A stretch of 64,000 nt of DNA from Polytrichum commune (taxonomy: Eukaryota > Streptophyta > Polytrichopsida > Polytrichales > Polytrichaceae), in NCBI GenBank assembly GCA_950295325.1, contig OX485803.1, positions 35,417,554 to 35,481,553 of the forward strand. The letters run 5' to 3'. Below, one piece after another: positions 47,016 to 57,960 of this stretch. Within the stretch, counting starts at the first letter, position 1, and each line of letters begins with the position of its first letter. The position numbers were made by a program, and so were the translations under genes. The notes beneath the pieces were generated by a model. That model was not told where the DNA came from, searched no databases, and was given only the letters and a program-made list of their open reading frames with translations.

Positions 47016-48297
47016 GTTATGCATCCTTCCGCATCCATACGGCAACTACAATACTCGTGCTTATATACTATGGTTGCACACATACTAGGGGTCGTGAGGG
47101 TTAGTTTCCGTGTCGTCTTTCGAGCCTTTTAGATGCTAATGGGTATGTAGATTCCACCTGGTGGAATCTACATTTCGACTAGAATTCGGTGGGCAATTGT
47201 GGCCTACATGGAAGCTGACCCTAAGTGGCTTGTTTTCTTAATTGGACCTCTATGTTGGATTGATATGTGGTTATGCGTCCTCCCACATCCATACGGCAAC
47301 TACTATACTCGTGCTTATATACTATGGTCGCACACATACTAGGGTCTTGAGGGTTAGTTTCCGTGTCGTTTTTCGAGCCTTTTAGATCCTAATGGATATG
47401 TAGATTCCATCTGGTGGAATCTACATTCGACTAGAATCCGGTGGGCAATCGTGGCCTACAAGGAAGCTGACCCTAAGTGGCTTGTTTTCTTAATTGGACC
47501 TCTATGTTGGATTGATATGTGGTTATGCGTCCTCCTACATCCATATGGCAATTACTGAACTCGTGCATATATACTATGGTCGCACACATACTAGGGTCTT
47601 GAGGGTTAGTTTATGTGTCGTCTTTCGAGCCTTTTAGACCCTCATGGATATGTAGATTCCACCTAGTGGAATCTACATTTCAACTAGAATCCGGTGGGCA
47701 ATCGTGGCCTACATGGAAGTTGACTGTAATTGGCTTATTTTCTTAATTGGATCTCTATGTTGGATTGATATGTGGTTATGTGTCCTCCCGCATCCATACA
47801 ACTACTATACTCGTGCATATATAATATGGTCGCACACATATTAGGGTCTTGAGCGTTAGTTTCGTGGCGTCTTGTGAGCCCATCGAATCCTAATGGATGT
47901 GTAGATTCCTAATGAATCTACATTGTGACTAAAATTTGGTGGGCAGTACTAGCCTACATGGAAGTTGACCGTAATTGGCTCATTTTCTTAAACAGACCTC
48001 TACGTTCGTGTGAGGTCAAATCCACCACCCTTAGGCGTCCTAGTCCGGGTGATGGCTTTGAGAATCACATGTATTGTTTGTGTCTTGAAAATGCTCCCTT
48101 CACCTCCCAAGGCGTTCATGTCATTTTGAATCACTTTGTTTATAAATGGTAGCCTCTTGGCTTGTGGCCGAATTGGCCTTTTCAAGGGTCCAACCGGCGG
48201 CCTTGACAACACAAGCTCTCAAGGATATTCCCCTTTGGCCTTTGATTATCCTATCCTTCACTTTACCATTGCTAGAGTCTTCCAATTTCTCCATTGT

Positions 48298-48304
48298 TAT
48301 ATAA
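48298..48304 (+). promoter_or_regulatory. TATA box within the solo LTR
   Basis: TATATAA, about 290 bp into the LTR, a fitting place for the U3 promoter. Orientation is inferred from this motif only. Confidence 0.45.
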
Positions 48305-48540
48305 GTGATTGGTTTTTACCACAAAGGATGTAAGTGTTGAAAAACACTCCCTCCATGGTTAACCTCAAATACATTCGCCTTAGAGGCCACACATAACTCT
48401 AACTAGCCTATTGAGTCTAATCCTTTGTCTACCGCTAATGTAGCCCAATGTGGTCTTATTGTTCTACGTGCTAGCCACCACTAAGTGGGATTAGCCTCGC
48501 TAATCACCTAGACTACCTAAATATGATTAGTCAACCAGCC

Positions 48541-49193
48541 GAACAGTAGCCAACTCCCTTCTGTACTAGCGGCTTAGCCGAATAGTAGCTAGCTCCCTTC
48601 TGGGCAGAAGCTTGGCCGAACAGTAGCCAGCTCCCTTCTGGGCAGAGGCTTGGCCGAACAGTAGTTAGCTCCCTTCTGGGCCGAGGCTTGGCCGAACAGT
48701 AGCCAGCTCCCTTCTGGACAGAGGCTTGGCCGAACAGTAGTTAGCTCCCTTCTGGGCAAAAGCTTGGCCGAACAGTAGCCAACTCTCTTATGGGTAGAGG
48801 CTTGGCCGAACAGTAGCCAGCTCCCTTTTGGGCCGAGGCTTGGCCGAACAGTAGCCAGCTCCCTTCTGGGCAGAGGCTTGGCCGAACAGTAGTTAGCTCC
48901 TTTTTGGGCCGAGGCTTGGCCGAACAGTAGCCAGCTCCCTTCTGGGCAGAGGCTTGGCCGAACAGTAGCCAGCTCCCTTCTGGGCAGAGGCTTGGCCGAA
49001 CAGTAGCCAACTCCCTTCTGGGCAGAGGCTTGGCCGAACAGTAGCCAACTCCCTTCTGGGCAGAGGCTTGGCCGAACAGTAGCTAACTCTCTTATGGGCA
49101 GAGGCTTGGCCGAACAGTAGCCAGCTCCCTTCTGGGCAGAGGCTTGGCCGAACTTGGCCGAACAGTAGCCAACTCTCTTCTGGGCAGAGGCTT
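48541..49193. repeat. 38-bp minisatellite, 17 units
   Basis: Consensus GAACAGTAGCCAGCTCCC then TTCTGGGCAGAGGCTTGGCC. Seventeen units were counted, plus one 10-bp partial (GAACTTGGCC) before the last unit. Variant forms GTTAGCT and GGGCCGAG recur in several units, pointing to block duplication. Because 38 is not a multiple of 3, the open frame here repeats only every three units and is not a gene. Confidence 0.95.
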
Positions 49194-50029
49194 GGTGATG
49201 TATCTTCCCGTGTTGGTTGCTGCTGCCTTATACCACCCCCTTTATAACCACTAATCGGACATTCACCATGTCGTTTCTTTTCTTATTGAACTAATGAACT
49301 AACCTAACACACATATCATCACTAGCTTTTAAGAGCTACTCAACTAATTTCACTAATGATCAACTAACATAATTCCCTAACCTCACTAAGGTCTAACTAG
49401 TCCACACACGTGGCCTCCTAGCTCTAAGAGCTCGCTCCCTTTGGAAGACTTGAGAGAGAGAGGTAAAATGAGAGAAAAACACCTTAAGTAGCAAAGAGGG
49501 AGAGAGGGAGAGAGAGGGAGAGAGGTGAGGATAGGGTGAGAGGATTAGCACCTCCAATCACAATCCTTTAACCCTCTCCTCCAAAGTAGGGACTAATCTC
49601 CATCCACAAAACCTTCTCATTCCTAAACCAACAAGGTGGATCCAAAAGTGGGTATTTAACCCGCGGAGCTCACCTTGCCTCACCTTACCCCCCTACTCAC
49701 ATAATCAAGGCATTCTCTTATTGAAGTCAAACCTTGGAATAATCACACAACACCACCTAATGCCTAAACTTAATTCCACACCACACTTCACTCTTTTTAT
49801 GTTTTGTGAATAATCATAACACATCAAAGTCAAACTAAAATTGGTTTCGAAGAGTTAATCACCACATGTGGGCACCATTTTGGGCTCACAGTTCGATTGG
49901 TATGTGGTTGTGCATCCTCCCGCATCCATACGGCAACTACTATACTCGTGCATAATATGGTCACACACACATTAAGATCTTGAGGGTTAGTTTCGTGTCG
50001 TCTTGCAAGCCCATTGAATCCTATCCTAA

Positions 50030-50130
50030 TGTGTCATCGTGGATTTGCTCAAACATGTAAAACAAGCTCTGTTGTGTAAATCTAATCGGTGAAAGTTGGA
50101 GAACATGAAACACAAACCCACACACCTTAC
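50030..50130 (+). repeat. single diverged unit of the 245-bp family
   Basis: TGTCATCGTGGATTTGCT, CTGTTGTGTAAATCTAATC and GTTGGAGAACATGAAACAC match the unit order at 14.2-15.2 kb. Confidence 0.5.
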
Positions 50131-51224
50131 ACAGTCATGGATGCATATTTCAATTACATGTGGAACTCAAGTAGGTCATGTAGGTGGTCGCTCTAGCTGT
50201 GATCACATGAGTATCTCACAACCTCAAAAAACAGTCACTAGGGTTGTGGGTTGCTGCACAATGTTCTTCAGCTCAGTGATAGAGCTTGGTTTCTATTAAA
50301 CCCCCCATTCTTGTTAACTTGGCTTCCATGTGACAATGTCAGGGTGTAGGATTACACTGGTGTACCATCCTCACCGTCTTTGCATGAGGGGAGGAGGGGG
50401 GATGATCAAGATCCTCTGCAAGGTCTAATGTTAAGTTAGTGGACACTTATTAGATGGCCTTATTAGATTCCTTAAGTCAGCGAGCATTATAAAAAGGCTC
50501 AGGTAAACCTTGGGCCTAGAGGGATTGGTAACGGCCACTAACACTGAAAACATATAGCTACTGAGTCTACCGGTCATTATTTTCGGATCCAGTCCAAAAT
50601 GGTCGAGGTATTCTACGTTGTGGATGCTGGAATTCTGGGGGGCTAAGTGCCGGCCTTGCAGAACCCACCCCCCTACCTGAAAATGATCATGGTTTTGGAC
50701 GTTGCATTAGAAAAAAATTTATCCATTTCATCATCCGTTGTGACTCATGGCGAGAATATGCATAAATACATCATTGGTTGTCAATCGGAAGGTCTTTGGT
50801 TGTGGTTTGTGGACAATGAGATGGTTGCAATCCTGTTGCAATAGACAAGTTTTCTTCTAGTGGTCAGAGACAAGAAGAAATGGCATGAGCACAAATTTTG
50901 TCGTGTAGAAGGCATGCGCACTGCAAAAAACAACACACACACACACATGTGTGTCTTGCAGAAGGTCACCTCGCACACATGTACCCCGCGACCTGAAGGA
51001 AGGAAAGAACTTGTTGGCTTTGTGAGTTGCCGTATACGAGGTTGATTGTTGGTTCGTTGTGGGTTGTAGAAGAAGTAGAAGAAGAAGCTACATCAACACA
51101 AACATACATACATCAGTAAAGTATGTGATGCAAAAAAGGCCAACGTACTTGAACACCCACAGTCTAAAGATGGCGTCGCGGCTACAAATTGCCGCTGGTT
51201 GGTGGTTCCCGAGGGCTACATAAG
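50131..51224. other. unassigned sequence
   Basis: Short CA repeat at 50934-50945. No gene recognised. Confidence 0.35.
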
Positions 51225-51685
51225 AAGCAGTGTCCGGGGAGAATTTTGAGCACAATCGGTCAAAATCCAGGTGTTCGCAAGTCCAACCGATTACAAGTTG
51301 TGATCCTTTGGTTTGTCTTTACTAGTTCGAGGTGTACTCCGTAGATTGCTCTAGAATGATGGGTAATTTTCCTGAAGCATTCGACCGGTTAATTATTTCT
51401 GAAATTCAACCAGTTCATCTGTCTAGATTCCTCTAGAATGATGGGTAATTTTCCTGAAGCTTGAACTTCGACCGGTTAATCATTTCTCAGATTCAACCGG
51501 TTCATCTGTCTAGATTCCTCTAAAGTGATGGGTAATTTTCTTGAAGCTTGAACTTCGACCGGTTAATCATTTCTCAGATTCAACCGGTTCATCTGTCTAG
51601 ATTCCTCTAAAATGATGGGTAATTTTCCTGAAGCTTGAACTTCGACCAGTTATTTCTCAAATTCAACCGGTTCATCTGTAACTAC
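51225..51685 (+). repeat. AACCGGTT family copy with an 87-bp tandem array
   Basis: About four units (51345, 51423, 51510, 51597) of 87 bp contain CTAGATTCCTCTAnAATGAT, GGGTAATTTTCCTGAAGCTT, GAACTTCGACCGGTTAATCA and AGATTCAACCGGTTCATCTG. The first is shorter and the last is truncated. Other copies in the window have only one unit. Confidence 0.8.
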
Positions 51686-54089
51686 CCGTCGGTTCTGCTC
51701 GTTCCTTGATAAGAAGACATGAGGAAGCAGTTTGGATTCAGTGGCCGCTGCTGCTGCAATTTCATGTACAAATCACATGTTGTTTTCGCCCTTGGTGCTT
51801 TGCAATGCAATGACCGGCTTCTAACAATCTAGGCAACGTGAATCTGGGGTTTGCTTCCTGTCTGACACGAGCTTGCATCTGCCATCCATATTGCAACTAC
51901 TTACTCTGCGCGCATGCGTATCCGCATACAAGAAAATCCACGAACATGAGGCCCCTTCTGCACTAAAGTTCGAAAAGCTCAAACTTGCAAAACCTCAAGG
52001 GTTTGATACCTGGAATAGACAAGAAGCTTTTCATCCAAGGGTCAAACTTCGCAAAGCCTGAATAATCCTCTAGCTCTCAAGAGTGGCCATGCTGGGACTC
52101 AGATATTGTAGGGGTAACTGAAAGTAAAGAAGGGTATGCGGCTTTGCCACCAGAGGCTCTGTCCTAAAATGATAATTTTAAAGTAATTTATTTATTAAGT
52201 GTCATATGATATTCATGTCACTATGGTGACTTTTCGGATACCACGTCTTATGAATAAGTGAGCAAATATTGTCATGGATGATGGATGAGTTCATCCATTG
52301 GCCAAAACCCTACCTTTTCTTGTCAGCAACTTCTGGTGAAATATTGTCATGGATGATTAAAATTTGGATTAAAAAATGTTGGGTAAGTGATAGTAATTGC
52401 AACACTATCAATCTATAATCGCCCCCAAAAATTACAAAGAATGACAAAGAATGTTGGGTTAACACTTAGTGTCGGTGAAACTATACCACGGTTTACAATT
52501 AATTAGTATTGAGCAAGACAATTAGAATTGGTAACACTAGATTGATATTTAGAGTAGCTCTTTTCATATTAAATTGGAAATATCAATGAGCTTTCACTGA
52601 GCTTCACCAATCCTTATTCATTAAGTTCTAACATGCATTTCATGGGCCCTTTTCCAACTCAAAAGCAATCTCTACTATATCTATCCCATGATATGAGACA
52701 AAACCAACAAGGGAAAAGTGATGATAAGATAAAGGTTGCTTGCTAAGCCATTTGACTTGGGGTGACAAATCAAGAGCTTGACCTCTAAACATTCTTAATC
52801 GACCTCCATGAAAAATTTGACCAAAAGGTGGTCAAAATCCTCAAAGACCTTGTCATATATGCTCCACATGAAATCTATCAAATTAACATCTAAGTGTTGT
52901 GAACTTAGTAAAATCTTCAAGCTCTCAAGTTGAAAAGCTCAAGTGTAAAGTGAGATTGAGTGAACAAGAATGTGAAGAGGCTTCCCACCAATATGAAGGT
53001 TCTTTTCTTTGAACTCTTGATCTTTGAGCTTTCAACCTCTCTAGTGGAAAGGGGGCTAGGCATAGTCTACAGAAAGCGAGTGCACATGAGCGCCCCAAAA
53101 CCTCAAAAAGAGCCACTTGGACTATGAGTTTCTATCTCGAAGGTCAATCGGCGGAAGAAGAAGCGGCAATGATGACGACGACGACAACAACAACCTTGTG
53201 TGCAATAGACATTGAAGCTCTAAATTGAGGTAAAATCAACCCATTATAGGTCTTAGTTATGTAGAAACTAACATTAAAGCATATTTGGACAAACTGCATG
53301 TCCAAAAATAATAAGGGATGTGCACTTGTGGGGACAAAAACATCAAACAAGAATAGCAAAAGTAGAAACACAACAACCACAACTTTGAATGTTTGTATTT
53401 CATGTTTGCTAACTTGTGTACGTCATAATGACAGTTGGAATTGTTCAAAATTTATGCATAAATCCAAATAGACTTAAATCTTAATGTAGAAATAATATAA
53501 TAAACACTATAAATATACTATTATATTTCTCAAAGTATTATAAGTATTTATTCACTAAACATCATATTCACAATAATGTTATCCTTAAATATCTCTTAGA
53601 AAGTCTTATTTTAGTAGAGAGTTTTGCCCCACTTTTAATATCTGTGATATCTATGGAGTGTTCAAGTCGTGTTCAAACCCCCCCCCCCCCAATTTTATTG
53701 ACATGAAGGGGACAAGTTTGATTGTGGACAAAAGACCACTTTATAGAAATGAACTCCTTGTCAACCTTTCGAAAGCAATTATCTGGCCAAAGTTGAGCAC
53801 CTCCCTTTCAATACCACTTGAATGTTTCTTAAACATCATAAATTGTCAAAAGTGGGACGAACATCCCTACCAATGCACCACGAGTCATTGCGAGACTTTA
53901 AAGATAAATCTAACACACACTAAAGATGCCATTTAGTGTGACCCACAACCAAGATTGGACCCAAGCTCAACGATTCGTTTCTCAAACTAGGAGGAGTATT
54001 GCCTTCTAAGTGAAGACCACCAAGATTGGACAGGAGATTGGTACCACATCAACGCTACTTCATGTGTTCATATCTTAGACCCAAAACCC
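51686..54089. other. unassigned sequence
   Basis: A 62-codon frame at 51873-52061 (ending KPQGFDTWNRQEAFHPRVKL) is unrecognised. A C13 run lies at 53678-53690. No gene is called. Confidence 0.3.
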
Positions 54090-54194
54090 CAGAGTAAACT
54101 CACTCCTTGGGTCCAGAATTTTGCTCTCGACCAATCAGATCACTTGGTTTTGGAGTTTCTTTGGTCTTGGACCCTAGTGTGAAACCCGCCCTTC
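54090..54194 (-). mobile_element. MITE terminal segment, GGGCGGGTTTCACACTAG end
   Basis: Reading minus from 54194: GGGCGGGTTTCACACTAGGG, GACCAAAGAAACTCCAAAAC, TGATCTGATTGG, GGACCCAAGGAGT. It is related to 39148-39250 and to the GGGCnnGTTTACAC terminus group. Confidence 0.5.
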
Positions 54195-54654
54195 GGCTTT
54201 AAGTACGACTGCCACTAATCCTTGACCTCCTTCGAGTCCCTTATCCATGAAGAAATAAACGCCACTAACTTAGACTAGACTAGTACACCACTTACTTCCT
54301 TACAGCGCCATATCCATTCCGACGCTGTGCACTGGTGCTGCAGCAGGTCCTTTCACACCTTTGCTTTCGCCAGGCCTAAGTTAACTTACAGTCTGATGCG
54401 CTTGCCAGCCGAATAACCAGAAAAACAGTTTTGAGAATCGAGGACTTACAATTAGTAGAAGAGTGGGGCTTCCAGCTGACACACGGACAGAAGAAACGCC
54501 ACTTTCTTTTCTTCCAAATCTACCACTTGGACTTCATATTCCAAAGCGCCTCATCATAAAGAACTTCGAGACATGATACAACTCCATCTGACAACCTTAC
54601 TCATCAAGAAGATGCAGGAGGCGACCACATTCATCGGCAAGCCTAGCTAGGTTC

Positions 54655-54885
54655 ACTGTCACGCATTTCCAACAAATCCATGTTTCGATCAATCCTTGGA
54701 ATTAAAGAAGCCTCCATCATCAAGGCGCTAAGTTCAGGCAGCGTATGCAGCAGGCACATCACAAAACCAGGCTTAATTAAGTCAACAATCAGTGGTGCTT
54801 GTGACACATATCCTGAATATTTTAGTGGCGTTCTTGGCAACGCGAGGTGCGCGTCGAGTAATTGATGTAAGTTAAGACTTGGTGC
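54655..54885 (-). other. possible orphan exon, unknown protein
   Basis: A minus-strand frame is open from just inside a TAA at about 54888 to a stop at about 54643. It includes HLALPRTPLKYSGYVSQAPL, then IVDLIKPGFVMCLLHTLPEL, with a less AT-rich base composition than its surroundings. A possible acceptor (CACCAAG) precedes it. I do not recognise a family. It could be a gene fragment or chance. Confidence 0.22.
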
Positions 54886-55089
54886 TTATGATCAATCGGT
54901 CATGGAAGTGACAAGATCTCTCCATCTGTCGAGCATGACTTTGAATGCGAGGCTTTGGCAGATGATCCCAGCAGTACTGAGATTGCGATTTAATTTGGTG
55001 TGATTTAATTTGTGTTGTGGGTTTTATTACACAAGTCAAGGTAGGTAACCATCATTTCTCTTCCATGCATTTATGCAAAATAGGTGCAC

Positions 55090-55839
55090 CTTGACTACAA
55101 GCATATCAGTTCTAGGCACTTTGACCTACATCACTCGAAACTTGTCCTACGTAACTGTAAAATTTGCAAATATAGCACAGTGCTAGATTTGCATTGTTCT
55201 TTCATCAATGTGGGAGGATTGCGTAGGACTCGTATGCTAGTATGCTAGTATGTGAGTAGTGCTCTTACAATAATTTCGATGTGATGTCGTGATTCTTGAG
55301 TCCGTCCAAAGCCATCCGAGTCGAGATGTGGGCCTTATGTGGTCGCTTTTCTGTACCCTCATTTTTACACACATGACCAAGGTCTGTGGGAAAACATGAC
55401 TTGGGATTTCTCATGGTCATTGGTGCGCAAGCTCTCTCTTCTCTTTCTCAATCAAATGGAAAATCTAGTATGCAACTCATTATGGTTCTTATGCGATATT
55501 ACGATCTATAGTTTATCACATGTCATACTTTATCTATAAAAAAAATGTATCGGAGTGACATGAGGTTAAACAATGTTATGAATGATAAATGTTGGATTGT
55601 TTGACTTCAGTTATTACATTATGCTTGCAATTGCAATGGAAACTATTAATGGTAATCATAAATGTGTATCCCACGATCCATCCACCTAGAAGTTTTGTGA
55701 CCCCACTACAAGCATATGAGTTCTAGGCAATTGACATATTTCATTAGAGGTTTGTCCTATGTAACTAGAAAATTTGAATTCTAGTACAATGGTAGATTTG
55801 CATTATTCTTTCATTGACGTGGGACGATTGTGTAGGACT
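55090..55839. repeat. spaced direct repeat of ~141 bp
   Basis: 55090-55230 and 55699-55839 share CTACAAGCATATnAGTTCTA, TTGTCCTAnGTAACT, TAGATTTGCATT and TTCTTTCATnnACGTGGG-like words, ending GTGTAGGACT/GCGTAGGACT. The 470 bp between holds nothing recognisable. Confidence 0.65.
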
Positions 55840-57734
55840 TTTTGCTCATAATGACCTCTTCCTTTGATAATTTGATGGTAAGTTAAGTGGGTAACCGAAA
55901 TAGGTCAATTCTGATACCTTCTATGTTGTCTCGCCCTTTCAAGGATGCACTCTATGAGCATAGCATTCATTGGATTCCTACATTATAGGCTAGGTTGTCT
56001 AGATAAATGGACTTTCCATTCTGAAGCGGTCGTTTGAGACATTTTGTGAATGTCATAAATTGCATTAGGTATCCACTCTAGGGTTACTCATGGGTTGTTC
56101 ACACACAAGCACAATCACAACCACATCGGTTGATAATTGTGGATTACTTTCTTTGGCTTTATTTTTGATGGATGACAACCACATCCACAACTATTTGCTC
56201 CATCAACACATCAATGATGATACAAAGGGTAATTTAGGTAGTTGAGGATGCTTGTGATGGTTGTAAAAAACTTGTGTATCCATTTTGATCGTGGTTACTA
56301 TGTGGCACGGCAAGATAATATCAAGGCCAAAGCATGGGATAGGGCTTGTAGAAGGCAAGTTATCACTCTCAAACAAAACCTCGTACTGATCTCCACTCCA
56401 TGGATTGCAATAATTAGCAAGAAATTAATTGACACAAATCCATTTATCAACCACAACTAAGCCTTGTGTCCAAACAAGAACAAGTATTTTCAACAAGCTT
56501 TCAAGGCACCTTGCATCATGCCTCTTGTTTCCTACATGCATAGCTACACCATCCATTTGATCAAGTTCACATATTCCACCCTATTTATCATTGTCCACAT
56601 TAAGCATCTTGCAACTAGTTTGTGACAACCATACATTCTTCTTCTTCTTCTTTCCCCATTTTCTCTTTCATTGACAACAAGAGCTAACTGGATTGGTCAT
56701 TGATGCTACAATGAATTTCCATATACACAATTTGCCTAAAGAGATCTATAGTGAATTTTTTTAATAACAAAGTTTATATTAAATCATGTTCATACAATCA
56801 TCGTGCCATCTTATATAACCATAGCAACCTTCCTTGATGGTTCCATTGCTAGAAGTTAGTCCTTTCAAGTCAAGATAAGGATCTTCAATTAAAAAGGAAA
56901 GGAAGAAAGCATGTACAAGTTGTTTGGTGAGAAAAACCCAAACATATGCACATTCAAAGGAGATCTTTGCTTTCCTTCCAAAAATAGATGTGTGAAATTC
57001 TCTTCAATAGTTAAAAAATTGACCTCCAAGGACTTGAACCCTATTTCTAAGATCTCAAAATGGAAGACCTTATGTTGGCGGTACTAAAACCCTTAAAAAA
57101 AAGATGTGTACTTACTACGTATATTATTTCTAGGCATCAACTCAATATAAAATCGATTACAATGAGCTTGACCTAAATCGTTTAATTATAACATGTTACA
57201 AAGAGGAAATGGAAACATAGTCATCCATGACAACAATGACTAAATATATTCAGTACGTATTTGGACCAATTTATATATTTATAATATGTATCGATGTAAT
57301 TGGAAGCATGCAATTGATGGATGAGTTAAGTTTAGGTAGAGTTGGTTTTAACATGACCCACTCAACATGTTAGCATTTATGTCGAGCACCTACATCTTGA
57401 GGTCTCTAGATTGGGCTCCGTGAACTTGAGACATCTTTAAATAGGACACCATTTCCACCAATAGCCACCTAAAATAGGACATCTCACAAGGGCCACATAG
57501 TACACATATAGTATGTCAAAGGACTACTCCGAAAGTAGCTACGGTTGGGACATTCTTGTGAAGCTAAACTTAGGGCAACAAACATGGTGACAAGTTGTAC
57601 GTTGAATTAAATTTTTGCGAGGCCATGGCCCATGTGAAATGTAGTAAAACATGTTTTACACTCTTGGATATTCAAATAGCCATTAATGGACCAAGTGACT
57701 ACATCAAGCACATCAATAATGTGGACACCTATAT
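55840..57734. other. unassigned AT-rich sequence
   Basis: Nothing recognised. Confidence 0.4.
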
Positions 57735-57960
57735 TTGAGTGGTACGTGATTAGGTGTGGGTTTAAGAATTCGCATTAAGAAAAAAAAGCACATGTTTCAA
57801 AGAGATTGGACTACGTGTTTAGAATATCCTAATCGTTCTAAGTTCAGTAGTCAACATGATCGTGGAAACCTATATGGCCACTTAATGAGCAGGAGAATCT
57901 TCACTTTGAAATTTGATGATAGTTTTTCCTATTCATATGAGCTTTGAAAAGCAGGAGGCA
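57735..57960 (+). repeat. dispersed family A copy
   Basis: GAGTGGTACGTGATTAGGTG, CAAAGAGATTGGACTACGTG, AGTAGTCAACATGATCG, CACTTAATGAGCAGGAGAAT in order. Confidence 0.65.

Larger units (their letters stand above)
48009..49890 (+). mobile_element. solo LTR, 1882 bp, GTTCG duplication
   Basis: Begins TGTGAG and ends CTCACA (the usual TG...CA), flanked by GTTCG on both sides (48004-48008 and 49891-49895). Joining the flanks restores the array unit sequence (CTCTACGTTCGATTGGTATG versus CTCTATGTTGGATTGATATG in other units). A TATATAA box lies at 48298-48304. It contains the 38-bp minisatellite and a GA-rich tract at 49451-49527. There is no internal retroelement coding region, as expected after LTR-LTR recombination. 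Confidence 0.88.
45880..50030. repeat. ~250-bp tandem repeat array with three insertions
   Basis: Units share GTAGATTCCACC/GGTGGAATCTAC (a 25-bp palindrome), GGTGGGCAATnGTGGCCTAC, AAGTGGCTTGTTTTCTTAAT, TTGATATGTGGTTATGCGTC, CATCCATACGGCAACTACTA, TATGGTCGCACACATACTAG and GGGTTAGTTTCCGTGTCGT. Uninterrupted units run about 47141-47396, 47397-47648 and 47649-47896. Flanking units are split by a pogo-like element (46012-46675), a G17-ended MITE (46815-47015) and a solo LTR (48009-49890). Neighbouring intact units show each pre-insertion sequence. Confidence 0.9.

Noticed and set aside
48741-49010. 89-codon frame across the 38-bp repeats
   Set aside because: It is open only because the repeat lacks stops in that frame, and the peptide simply cycles every three units.
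48541-49193. CRISPR-like regular repeats
   Set aside because: The units are directly head-to-tail with no unique spacers, so this is a minisatellite. The genome is also a plant one.
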